Shown: positions 16,018 through 23,662 of the stretch, in pieces | How the letters are laid out: every line of letters begins with the position of its first letter | Numbering within the stretch: position 1 is the first letter of the stretch | NCBI GenBank assembly: GCA_017623475.1 | Contig: JAGAPC010000046.1 | Span: forward strand, 1-42,945 | DNA: 42,945 bases | Direction of reading: 5' to 3' | DNA from: Clostridia bacterium | Lineage (GTDB): Bacteria > Bacillota > Clostridia > Oscillospirales > UBA644 | The notes under the pieces: model-generated | Seen by the model: the letters and a program-made list of their open reading frames with translations, nothing else | Told to the model about the DNA's origin: nothing | Database searches by the model: none | Program-made: the position numbers and the translations under genes

Positions 16018-19000
16018 TCAATTTGCGGCTTCTGCAGAGTTTGCAGTGCTCGTATTGGTGTCATAAGGGAGACCTAACTGTTCTCTCTTATACTTGATTT
16101 CTTTGTTGATTTCCTGAATGTATTTCAGGAGGGTTGCTCTTGCGTCGGAGTATTCGTTGATAACTTCGTTGTAAGCAAATCCGTAATAACGGGTGAAATA
16201 GTAGCCGCCGACCTCTTCCTCGTATCCAACGGTGTTTTCCCATTGTTCCATGATGGTCGCCAATTCCTTGGTGCTCCAGGGAAGGCGCTGCGCCGCCGCT
16301 ACGTTTGCGGTATTATAACGGGCGGCAATCCCGAGGGTTGCTTCCAATTCAATACCGTAATCGTACTGAACGTCTTCGCTGACCCACCATTGCATCCACG
16401 CCCAGCAGGCGTTGGCGTAATCGTCCCCTTGGCTGACGCCCCGGTTCAACAGGGCGATGGAGGAAACCGTTGCAACGGTCTTGGTGTTGATGACGGGATT
16501 TCCTTCCTCGTCAAGCACCACGTTACCGTTTTCGTCCGTTACCTCCGTGCCGGGGATGGTGGTAAAGGTCCAGGTGCCCTTGATTTCGGGGGCGGTGATC
16601 GCCAGGGTACTGTAGAAGGTCAAAGTCTGCATTCCGATGGGCATTTCGCCGAAACGGAAGCGGTTCTGGAAGTTGTAGGATTTGGGACAGTTATAAGTAA
16701 TGAAATAGTCGGTTGCGGTAATGAAGGATTGGATTGCGATTTCGGAATCCAGGTTGATCCGCTGACCGTCGTCCCGATACAGGGCTCCGCCGTTCTGATA
16801 GAGAATGGTCTGGAAATCCGGGGGTGCAAAGTCCATGTACCGTTTCTTCAAAACGGCGATCATGTCGTAAACCTCCGTCCAGGTTTTGGGAACTTCGATG
16901 CCGAGATCCGCCAGAACGTCTTCCCGGTAGAACAGAACGTCGAAGGATTGCTTTTCGGGAAGCCCGTAGATGTTGCTGACGATGCCCTGAGAGGGATCGC
17001 TTTCGTCTTTATAAACCTCCAGCGTAATGGGGGTGAAGGCAGAAGATTTGAACCAGGTTTTAACCTCCGCAAAGCCCGGAATGTCTTGATATCCCTCCTG
17101 GGCGCTTTCCAGGGTGAAGGAATCGAAATTATTCAACGCAACCAAGGCGTTACGGGATGCGTAGTTAATAATATCCGCAGAGCCGAGACCCATGACGATG
17201 TCCGGTCCCTTTCCTGCAAATACGGAAGGAAGCAACGCGCCGCCGGGAACCAACGCGATGTCGATCCCGATCTGATACTGATTGACGAAGGAACGCTCAA
17301 TCAAACGCTGCTTGACGTCGGCACGCTCCTTACCGGTGGTTGCCCAAATGGAAATTGTGGTGTCGAATTCCTGATCGCTGGTCGATCCGATGGCGTTGGT
17401 GTCCGAGGTAAAGGAAGCGGCAAACATAGCGATGTTGTGCCAAATATTTTCGAACACGCCCACGGAGCCGGAGCCTGCGTCGTAGGAAGGCTCAGCCACC
17501 AGGATATAGTCCAATTCCAACGGCTGATTCCGCATGGTGCTCAACCAGGAACCCAGATTGGTGATTTGGTTTTTAAAGTTACTGAAATAGGAAGGTATAT
17601 TGTCCGGCTCTTCCGCCATGTCGTACAGAACGTCGATGACGTTGTAGATGATGGCAGTCTGCTGTCCGTCTCCGCCCAGGATTTCGATCAGGTTGTTGTA
17701 GATACTCGTCAGAATATCGCCCTGCGCCTTCAGGTCGGAAATGACGTCGGGAATTTCTTCATCCAGCTTATAATCCCGGTATTCGTCGGGGGACGCACCG
17801 GTAATCTGCATGATTTTACGGTAGTCGTTGTTCAGCTTGGAAATGACCGTATCCACGGCGTTGATATACTCGCTCAATTCCCCGGTGGTGGCAGTGATGC
17901 GAATAACGTTCTCGCCTTCCGTGAACTTGAACAGCAATTCGTTGCCGTAATCGTCTTCCGGAGTGACCATCGCCCAATCCGAGGAATAGGGGAAGCGGAT
18001 CCGAGACGCTTCGGTGACCGGAGTTTCTCCGTTGACGGTGATCTGCCGGCTGGAGAAGGTTCCGGATACGATATTCTGACGTGCCCGAAGGACGATCTTA
18101 TACAGACCGGTTTTCGGCACGCTTACCTTATATTCCACGAACTGCCCGGAGGTGTTCCAGTTTTCGCCGCCGACCACGTTGTACTTCAGTACGGTGGACG
18201 ACTTGGGCTGGGTTGCGGCGGAAGAACGGTCATAGGTCGAATAGACGGAGGTGGAGGACTTATCGTAGGGATATTCCGCCTGAACCTTGGCGACCAGCTG
18301 ATCGCCCTCGATCCGATATTCCCCGTTCTGCGCCAAGAACTCCGTATAAGAGACCGAATCCTGTACGCCGTACAAACGCAGCTTGGAGAATGCGGCAGGC
18401 TCTCTGGAGGAGGTCAAACGAATGACGTTGACGCCCTTTTCCAGATAAAACTGCAACGCTCCGTCGTAAGAACCGGTGGAATCCTTGAAATAAGAATTCT
18501 CGATCCATCTCCGTTCCTCCTTGGAGTTCAAACGGATCTGGTTGCCGTCCAGATCTTCCGGATAGTAGCCGGAATAGATTCCGTCGGCATCGGGACCGGT
18601 AACCTTGCTCCAATCCACGTCGTCAACGAAGAGACGGTCCAACGCCGCCGTCTTGGCTTCGGAATAAGGACTTTCCCCGTTGATGGTAATGGAACGCTCG
18701 ATGGCAATTCCCTTCCCTTCCATGGGGTAGTAGTCACAACCGAGACCATACAACCCGGTGGTCGGAACCTCTACGGTAAATTCCACGTAGCCGCCTTCCT
18801 GGGTCACAAGGACGTTGTCTTTCCCTTCGTAGGTTTTGATTTCAACGCTCTCCCCTGCGGTGTACTTGGTAACGTCGATGTCGATGACGTCATCCGAAGA
18901 GGTCGCACGGGCGTGAGCCTGCAGATATTCGCCGTAAGACCCTGCCTTAAAAACGGCAACGAAGGGAATGTTGGAATCCAACTCCGTCAGCGCTTTCGCG

Positions 19001-19074
19001 GAAGAGGTCAATGCAAACATCTGGACCGCCATCACAGCAATCAGTATTACTGCGATAACTTTGTTTTTGCGCAC
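16018..19074 (-). CDS. Very large extracellular solute-binding protein with N-terminal carbohydrate-binding-like modules
   Basis: A 1018-residue secreted protein starting at GTG (19074) after AAGGAAGG. Residues 1-28 are a signal peptide ending SAKA; no lipobox cysteine is present. Two related beta-sandwich modules follow (about 90-235 and 275-400), each with GYVEFTVEVPTTGLY/GQFVEYKVSVPKTGLY, an ITVNGE turn and KGVNVIRLT/EGENVIRIT, a pattern common in CBM6/35-like modules. A helical segment (about 410-530) leads to a family 1 solute-binding domain (about 580-1000) with KGPDIVMGLGSAD, GIYGLPEKQS-like and DVLFYREDVLADLGI features. Typical sugar-binding proteins have about 420-450 residues. It should capture an oligosaccharide for the downstream permeases. 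How it stays at the cell surface without a lipid is unclear. Confidence 0.9.
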   Translation of the reverse strand: MRKNKVIAVILIAVMAVQMFALTSSAKALTELDSNIPFVAVFKAGSYGEYLQAHARATSSDDVIDIDVTKYTAGESVEIKTYEGKDNVLVTQEGGYVEFTVEVPTTGLYGLGCDYYPMEGKGIAIERSITINGESPYSEAKTAALDRLFVDDVDWSKVTGPDADGIYSGYYPEDLDGNQIRLNSKEERRWIENSYFKDSTGSYDGALQFYLEKGVNVIRLTSSREPAAFSKLRLYGVQDSVSYTEFLAQNGEYRIEGDQLVAKVQAEYPYDKSSTSVYSTYDRSSAATQPKSSTVLKYNVVGGENWNTSGQFVEYKVSVPKTGLYKIVLRARQNIVSGTFSSRQITVNGETPVTEASRIRFPYSSDWAMVTPEDDYGNELLFKFTEGENVIRITATTGELSEYINAVDTVISKLNNDYRKIMQITGASPDEYRDYKLDEEIPDVISDLKAQGDILTSIYNNLIEILGGDGQQTAIIYNVIDVLYDMAEEPDNIPSYFSNFKNQITNLGSWLSTMRNQPLELDYILVAEPSYDAGSGSVGVFENIWHNIAMFAASFTSDTNAIGSTSDQEFDTTISIWATTGKERADVKQRLIERSFVNQYQIGIDIALVPGGALLPSVFAGKGPDIVMGLGSADIINYASRNALVALNNFDSFTLESAQEGYQDIPGFAEVKTWFKSSAFTPITLEVYKDESDPSQGIVSNIYGLPEKQSFDVLFYREDVLADLGIEVPKTWTEVYDMIAVLKKRYMDFAPPDFQTILYQNGGALYRDDGQRINLDSEIAIQSFITATDYFITYNCPKSYNFQNRFRFGEMPIGMQTLTFYSTLAITAPEIKGTWTFTTIPGTEVTDENGNVVLDEEGNPVINTKTVATVSSIALLNRGVSQGDDYANACWAWMQWWVSEDVQYDYGIELEATLGIAARYNTANVAAAQRLPWSTKELATIMEQWENTVGYEEEVGGYYFTRYYGFAYNEVINEYSDARATLLKYIQEINKEIKYKREQLGLPYDTNTSTANSAEAAN

Positions 19075-19117
19075 TGCAAAACACCTTCCTTTTGGTTCAA
19101 ATATTGCCTTGGAGACG

Positions 19118-19149
19118 AAAAAGCGCCGGCGAAGGGAATTCGCTCGCGC
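19118..19149 (-). promoter_or_regulatory. Possible attenuator hairpin in the ABC-locus leader
   Basis: In the about 120-base leader, minus-strand GCGAA/TTCGC (19139-19143 with 19129-19133) stacks on GCGC/GCGC (19146-19149 with 19123-19126) across a 2x2 internal loop, followed directly by TTTTT (19122-19118). This is the shape of an intrinsic terminator placed before the first gene. A 23-codon frame (ATG at 19168, TGA at 19097-19099) spans the hairpin but has no ribosome site. Regulation by attenuation is an inference. Confidence 0.4.
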
Positions 19150-19202
19150 TCTCGGTATCTCCGTTCATTACGCAAAAAGAACAAATCTCTTTTTACTCGT
19201 AT

Positions 19203-19231
19203 ATTATAATATAAATAACGCGAATTGTCAA
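19203..19231 (-). promoter_or_regulatory. Consensus sigma-A promoter of the eight-gene ABC locus
   Basis: Minus-strand TTGACA (19226-19231), a 17-base spacer and TATAAT (19203-19208): a perfect consensus. Transcription would begin near 19195, giving a leader of about 120 bases before the GTG at 19074. No other convincing promoter is seen within the eight genes, whose gaps are all short. Confidence 0.88.
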
Positions 19232-19573
19232 GAGAAATTCTCCCATTTTCGATCAATATTTCCTGTAGATTTATATACTTTTGACGATAAAAGGTCCGTC
19301 TGTCGGAGAGTTTTTGTTGAATTTATGACCCATTTTTGACCGTCCGTTATGCGAGCATAACAACAAAATCGCAATATATAGTAGTTTTTATTGATTTTTT
19401 CACGATAGAAATCAAGATATTGTGCGTTTTGAATATCTGAAAAAATCGTCGAATGTGCAAGTTGCACAAAAAATTCCCCTAAAAAATAGATTCAAAAAAA
19501 CGATACAAAGGTTTCAAAATTTATTAACAATCTGCTCGTTTCTTGAAATTTTGCCGAACTTTTTCAACCATAA
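19232..19573. other. AT-rich intergenic region with a perfect palindrome
   Basis: No convincing gene is seen in this AT-rich stretch; short open frames on both strands lack ribosome sites and recognisable sequence. It contains GTTATGC-GA-GCATAAC (19346-19361), a 16-base palindrome about 115 bases upstream of the -35 of the ABC-locus promoter. A weak minus-strand promoter-like pair, GTGAAA then TATATA 17 bases later, lies just upstream of the palindrome (about 19375-19405). The palindrome could be a regulator-binding site. Confidence 0.4.
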
Positions 19574-19610
19574 AAAGCCGACGCTCTTCCATAAAAAAAG
19601 CGTCGGCTTT
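19569..19610 (-). terminator. Intrinsic terminator after the sortase gene
   Basis: A 12-bp stem AAAGCCGACGCT/AGCGTCGGCTTT (19574-19585 with 19599-19610), followed on the minus strand by a T run extending the arm. It lies 20 bases after the sortase stop codon. Confidence 0.85.
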
Positions 19611-19629
19611 CGATTGTTTTTTTAAGGTT

Positions 19630-20592
19630 TTACTTTACGACAGGCTCCCGTTTCTCAAACCCCTCCACGTATTCGTGCTTCACGAGAACGGCATGCATGG
19701 CGATCCGCACGTCGCTGTTGCTTCCTTTACAGGTGGATAAGGTAAGAATCCGATCGTCGGCGGTAAATTGAAAGGACTCAAAGGCAGAAATGGTATTTTT
19801 GGACTGCAGCGTGTTCAAAAAATTCACGTAATCCGTATCGTTGGAAAAATACGTGCGGATATAATTGAACGCCGTCGTCGTCTCGTACCAGGCAAAAACC
19901 TGCCAGACGGTGCGCTCCGTGGGGGTATTGATGTAGATGAAATGGTTGTTTCCGTCCTGCTGCCACTTGGTTTTGGAATTCAGATACCGCAATCCGCCGA
20001 ACATCAGATAACTGCGGGCGTGACCGTAAATGATGGTATTGCGATTATCAAGCAGATCCTTCATATTGCAACGGTAATCCACGTAGATCCAGCCGTTGCT
20101 GTTATTGCTTTTATCAAAGGATTTGTTGAGGTAATAATCGTTATTCGTGCTCTGAACCACCTGCCGGTTAAAGGGCAGCCCCTTGACGTCGGTGGTGGTC
20201 GGCCAATACATCCACGCCACCGTATCCGGATTCTGCTCCTTCAAGGAGTCAAAACCGACGGTCTGCAGAAAAGGAAGGGCATCCACGTCGATGTCTTCCG
20301 GCGCGATCTGCTGCCACTGTTTCGTCGGGTCGGTGGGCGTAAGGACCGAATCCTCATCCGCGTCGGAGGGAAGGGGAACGAACACGTCTCTCCCGATCTG
20401 TCCTGCCTCGGACTGCCCCGCAAGATCCAAAACCGACTGCTCAAACAACCCGAGAAGGCTGAAGGAAAACACGAAAGCGCACAATCCGAGAAGCACCAAA
20501 GAGAGAGGAGAATATTTTACGTAGGCTTTCCTCTCTTTTTTTGCCTTCCCCGATTGCACCTTATCGTCTTTGGGAGTGCTTTTTTCCGCCAT
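19630..20592 (-). CDS. srtB: Class B sortase
   Basis: A 320-residue membrane-anchored transpeptidase that cleaves sorting signals and links surface proteins to peptidoglycan or pilin partners. One N-terminal membrane helix (about residues 33-53) follows a basic cytoplasmic start. The catalytic histidine is in IIYGHARSYLMFG, the cysteine in LTLSTCKGS and the arginine in SDVRIAMHAVL; the spacing and the long helix-containing insertion before the cysteine match class B. The open frame extends 12 codons upstream, but the ATG at 20592 is chosen because GAAGGAGGGG precedes it. It sits 36 bases after the transketolase C-subunit stop, with no separate promoter seen, so it may be cotranscribed. CTCC/GGAG pairing could partly hide its ribosome site. 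Confidence 0.93.
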   Translation of the reverse strand: MAEKSTPKDDKVQSGKAKKERKAYVKYSPLSLVLLGLCAFVFSFSLLGLFEQSVLDLAGQSEAGQIGRDVFVPLPSDADEDSVLTPTDPTKQWQQIAPEDIDVDALPFLQTVGFDSLKEQNPDTVAWMYWPTTTDVKGLPFNRQVVQSTNNDYYLNKSFDKSNNSNGWIYVDYRCNMKDLLDNRNTIIYGHARSYLMFGGLRYLNSKTKWQQDGNNHFIYINTPTERTVWQVFAWYETTTAFNYIRTYFSNDTDYVNFLNTLQSKNTISAFESFQFTADDRILTLSTCKGSNSDVRIAMHAVLVKHEYVEGFEKREPVVK

Positions 20593-20628
20593 AAAACCCC
20601 TCCTTCGGGGAGATCGTAAACCCTTCAA

Positions 20629-21597
20629 TTACAGCTGGGACAACTTTTCGGGCGCTTTGACCGCAAGGATCTTACGGCAGACGTTTTCCGCGGTAAATCC
20701 GTATTTTTCCATCAGCTGTGCGGGGGTTCCGGACTTGCCGAAGGCGTCCTCCACGCCGATACGGATCACGGACGGACCGTTGGTTGCAACGTTGCATCCG
20801 CAGGCCGCTTCACAGACGGCAGAACCGAATCCGCCGTTGATGTTGTGATCTTCAAAGGTAACGATCAATCCGGTATCTCTCAAAGCGTCTTCGATGGCTT
20901 TGTTATCGACAGGTTTGACCGAAGGCATATCGACGATTCGGCAGGTAAGACCGAATTTTTCCAACATTTCCTTTACTTGCGCCGTCAATTCGTGGAAATG
21001 ACCGCAGAAGATCAGCGTCACGTCGTCTCCTTCCGCGATGCGGTAAGACTGACCGGCGGTATAAGTAATGCTTCCTTCCTCGTAAACCACGGGAACTGCC
21101 AGCCGTCCGCCCCGAATATAGACCGGTCCTTCGTGCTCGATGGCAAAGCGAACCGCCGCCTTCATCTGAACCGCGTCGGAGGGATTGATAACCACCATTC
21201 CGGGAATGGAACGCATCAACGCCAGATCCTCCAGGCATTGATGGGTTGCACCGTCTTCCCCGACGGTCAGCCCGGAGTGCGTACCCACCACCTTGACGTT
21301 CAAATGGGGATAGGCAACGCCGTTGCGGATCTGCTCAAAGGCACGTCCGGCGGCAAACATGGAAAAGGAGGAGGCAAAAACGGTATTTCCGCAGGCGGCA
21401 AGCCCGGCAGCAACGCCGATCATATTCCCCTCCGCAATTCCACAGTCGATGAACCGATCGGGATATTTCTTTTTGAAGGTAATGGTTTTCGTAGCTTTCG
21501 CCAGATCTGCGTCCAAAACGTAAAAATCGGGATATTCCTCCGCCAGCGCTACGAGACCTTCCCCGTAAGCGTCGCGGGTCGCTTTCAAATCAGCCAT
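20629..21597 (-). CDS. Transketolase, C-terminal subunit
   Basis: A 322-residue protein carrying the pyrimidine-binding and C-terminal domains of a split transketolase. It shows the catalytic glutamate in DCGIAEGNMIGVAAGLA, the SSFSMFAAGRAFEQIRN segment and THSGLTVGEDGATHQ. Together with the N-terminal subunit it transfers two-carbon units between sugar phosphates in the pentose phosphate pathway. Its ATG at 21597 overlaps the end of the N-subunit gene by eight bases and AAGGAG lies within that gene, so the two chains are translationally coupled. A xylulose-phosphate or related ketose role is general; substrate preference cannot be read here. Confidence 0.94.
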   Translation of the reverse strand: MADLKATRDAYGEGLVALAEEYPDFYVLDADLAKATKTITFKKKYPDRFIDCGIAEGNMIGVAAGLAACGNTVFASSFSMFAAGRAFEQIRNGVAYPHLNVKVVGTHSGLTVGEDGATHQCLEDLALMRSIPGMVVINPSDAVQMKAAVRFAIEHEGPVYIRGGRLAVPVVYEEGSITYTAGQSYRIAEGDDVTLIFCGHFHELTAQVKEMLEKFGLTCRIVDMPSVKPVDNKAIEDALRDTGLIVTFEDHNINGGFGSAVCEAACGCNVATNGPSVIRIGVEDAFGKSGTPAQLMEKYGFTAENVCRKILAVKAPEKLSQL

Positions 21598-22399
21598 GTT
21601 GCTCCAACTCCTTCATCGCAATTTCATAATCCTCCTGCTTGGGGGCGTTTCCGTGCCAATCACAGACGTTTTCCATGTAAGAAACGCCCTTACCCTTGAC
21701 GGTATGCGCCACGATGCAGGTGGGCTTTCCCTTGGTTTCTCTGGCTTTTTTCAGGGCGGCACGGATCTCGTCGTAGTTATGTCCGTCGATTTCCACCACT
21801 TCCAGACCAAAGGCGCGCATTTTATCGGGAACCGGATCGGACCCCATGACCTCACTGGTCTTACCGTCGATCTGAAGGCCGTTCAGATCCACGAAAACGC
21901 ACAGGTTGTCCAGCTTATAGTGGGCAGAGAACATCATCGCCTCCCACACCTGTCCTTCTTCGATTTCCCCATCGCCCAAAACCGCGTAAACACGGTAATC
22001 CTTGTTGGTCAGCTTTGCGGAAAGAGCCATACCGCAGGCGGCAGAAATGCCCTGACCCAACGAGCCGGAGGACATATCCACGCCGGGGGTGGATTTCATG
22101 CTGGGATGCCCCTCCAGGTAGCTGTCGATCTTACGAAGGGTCAGCATATCCTCCTTGGGGAAATACCCTTTGACCGCCAGGGCGGCGTACAAGGCGGGGG
22201 CGGCGTGTCCCTTGGACAAAACGAACCGATCCCGAAGAGGATGTTTCGGTTCGGCAGGATTCACGTTCATCTCCTCGTTGTAAAGCACCGCCAAAATATC
22301 GGTGCAGGACAACGATCCACCGGGATGACCGCTTTTTGCGTGATACAGAGACGTCAGGATCAGCTTACGCATCTCCAACGCCATGCTTTCGGTGTTCAT
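21590..22399 (-). CDS. Transketolase, N-terminal subunit
   Basis: A 269-residue thiamine-diphosphate-binding subunit. It contains the GHPGGSLS segment, the SKGHAAPALYAAL segment, MSSGSLGQGISAACGMA and the cofactor/Mg motif GDGEIEEGQVWEA followed by FVDLNGLQIDG. Length is standard for split transketolases of Clostridia and archaea. AAGGAGAA lies eight bases before the ATG at 22399. It is the first gene of the transketolase-sortase unit, behind a promoter with an overlapping palindrome. Confidence 0.94.
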   Translation of the reverse strand: MNTESMALEMRKLILTSLYHAKSGHPGGSLSCTDILAVLYNEEMNVNPAEPKHPLRDRFVLSKGHAAPALYAALAVKGYFPKEDMLTLRKIDSYLEGHPSMKSTPGVDMSSGSLGQGISAACGMALSAKLTNKDYRVYAVLGDGEIEEGQVWEAMMFSAHYKLDNLCVFVDLNGLQIDGKTSEVMGSDPVPDKMRAFGLEVVEIDGHNYDEIRAALKKARETKGKPTCIVAHTVKGKGVSYMENVCDWHGNAPKQEDYEIAMKELEQHG

Positions 22400-22456
22400 G
22401 CTTTTATTCTCCTTATTCCCTCCCCCGAGAAAGGCGGGGGTTCTATTCTATGATAC

Positions 22457-22485
22457 AGTATATCATAAAAAGAGAATAATTGCAA
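22457..22485 (-). promoter_or_regulatory. Promoter of the transketolase unit with palindrome over the -10
   Basis: Minus-strand TTGCAA (22480-22485), 17 bases, TATACT (22457-22462). The palindrome TATGATA-CAGTA-TATCATA (22449-22467) covers the -10, as an operator would. The leader then contains a CCCCCG/CGGGGG hairpin near 22425-22440. Confidence 0.7.
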
Positions 22486-22537
22486 GGGGGTACGGCGAGA
22501 TTCCAAAATTTTGCCCATCTTTTTTCTCAAATCCATC

Positions 22538-22566
22538 TTGCAATCCGACGAAAAATGTGTTATACT
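22538..22566 (+). promoter_or_regulatory. Sigma-A promoter of the D-Ala-D-Ala carboxypeptidase gene
   Basis: TTGCAA (22538-22543), 17 bases, TATACT (22561-22566), about 42 bases before the ATG. It uses the same -35 and -10 hexamers as the divergent transketolase promoter. Confidence 0.75.
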
Positions 22567-22607
22567 GAAAAAGAACCATCACAACAACCTCACAGGAAAG
22601 GACTCCC

Positions 22608-23648
22608 ATGAGACGAAAAAAGAAACCATCGGGGCTTCCCCGCTTTCTCCTTTTATTGGTCGTTTTCCTCGCAGCAGTAGGACTCGTAGCGTCAATGACG
22701 ACGACGTTCTCCCCCAAAAACCCTTCGGGAGACAATCCTGCGGGCAACACGGACACCCACGGGGCATCGGGAACGGATCTCCCAACGGCGGATTTGGAAA
22801 GTGAAACCTTAAAAGCCTTGGCGGCTTCCCTGTTTGCGGAAGAAAGCTTTTCTTCGGGGCATCTTGCGGTCTATGACGTCACCGCAGAGGTGATGCTCTA
22901 CGAAAAGGACGCGCAAGCCAAAATCACCGCCGCCTCCACCACAAAATTACTTACGGCGCTCACGTTGTTAGAATACGTGGGGCAGGACACGGTTTTTACC
23001 GTGGGCAGTGAATTATCCCTGGTCGGCGCAGGATCTTCCTCTGCCGATTTGGTGCAGGGGCAAAGGCTGACCGTGGAACAAATCCTGGACGCATTGCTCA
23101 TCCCCTCGGGCAACGACGCCGCTTACGTCATCGCCGCCCACGTGGGACGGAATCTTTCGGGAGATCCCCAGATCACCGATCAGGATGCGGTCAACGTATT
23201 TTTGGAAAAGATGAACGACAAAGCGAAATCCCTGGGGGTAAAAAACTCCCTGTTCACCTGCCCCGACGGATATCCGGACGGGAAGCAGTACACCACCGCG
23301 GAGGACATGATGCTCATCTCCGTTGCGGCGGCAAAAAATGCAACAATTCGCAAAACGGTTGAAAAAACCTATTCCGAGATCGTCTTCCCCAACGGAAACA
23401 CCGTGGGGTACGTCAACACCAACCAGCTGATGGTGCCGTCGTCCTCCTATTATTATGAGGGGACCTTCGGCATAAAGACCGGCTCAACCCCCGGGGCGGG
23501 ACAATGCCTGATTGCGGGGGCAACCGCCTACGGACACGAGCTGATCGTCGCCCTGTTCAAAGCCAACGGAAACGACGCCCGCTACACCGACGCCCGCAAC
23601 GCCCTGGACGCCGGCTTTGAGGCGGTAAGACAAGCAAAAATGAAATAA
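22608..23648 (+). CDS. D-alanyl-D-alanine carboxypeptidase (PBP5/DacA-like)
   Basis: A 346-residue serine peptidase that trims the terminal D-alanine from peptidoglycan stem peptides outside the cell. Residues about 13-30 form an N-terminal membrane anchor or signal sequence. The catalytic SxxK is in AASTTKLL, the SxN in IPSGNDAAY and the KTG in GIKTGSTPG, in the order and spacing of S11 peptidases. The protein ends soon after the KTG domain and lacks the C-terminal PBP5 beta domain and amphipathic helix, so the N-terminal helix is probably the anchor. AGGAAAGGA precedes the ATG. It is followed 15 bases later by an ECF-type S component. Confidence 0.93.
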   Translation: MRRKKKPSGLPRFLLLLVVFLAAVGLVASMTTTFSPKNPSGDNPAGNTDTHGASGTDLPTADLESETLKALAASLFAEESFSSGHLAVYDVTAEVMLYEKDAQAKITAASTTKLLTALTLLEYVGQDTVFTVGSELSLVGAGSSSADLVQGQRLTVEQILDALLIPSGNDAAYVIAAHVGRNLSGDPQITDQDAVNVFLEKMNDKAKSLGVKNSLFTCPDGYPDGKQYTTAEDMMLISVAAAKNATIRKTVEKTYSEIVFPNGNTVGYVNTNQLMVPSSSYYYEGTFGIKTGSTPGAGQCLIAGATAYGHELIVALFKANGNDARYTDARNALDAGFEAVRQAKMK

Positions 23649-23662
23649 GAAGGACTTGAATT

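Noticed and set aside
16243-19209. A 988-codon plus-strand open frame opposite the solute-binding protein
   Set aside because: The minus-strand frame encodes a recognisable binding protein with signal peptide and promoter. The plus frame has no family features and is a codon-bias shadow.
19228-19467. A 79-codon minus-strand open frame in the AT-rich gap
   Set aside because: No ribosome site, low-complexity composition and it overlaps the promoter of the ABC locus.
22400-22607. Riboswitch between transketolase and the carboxypeptidase gene
   Set aside because: Leaders are under 60 bases on each side and hold only a simple hairpin, too little for a known riboswitch class.
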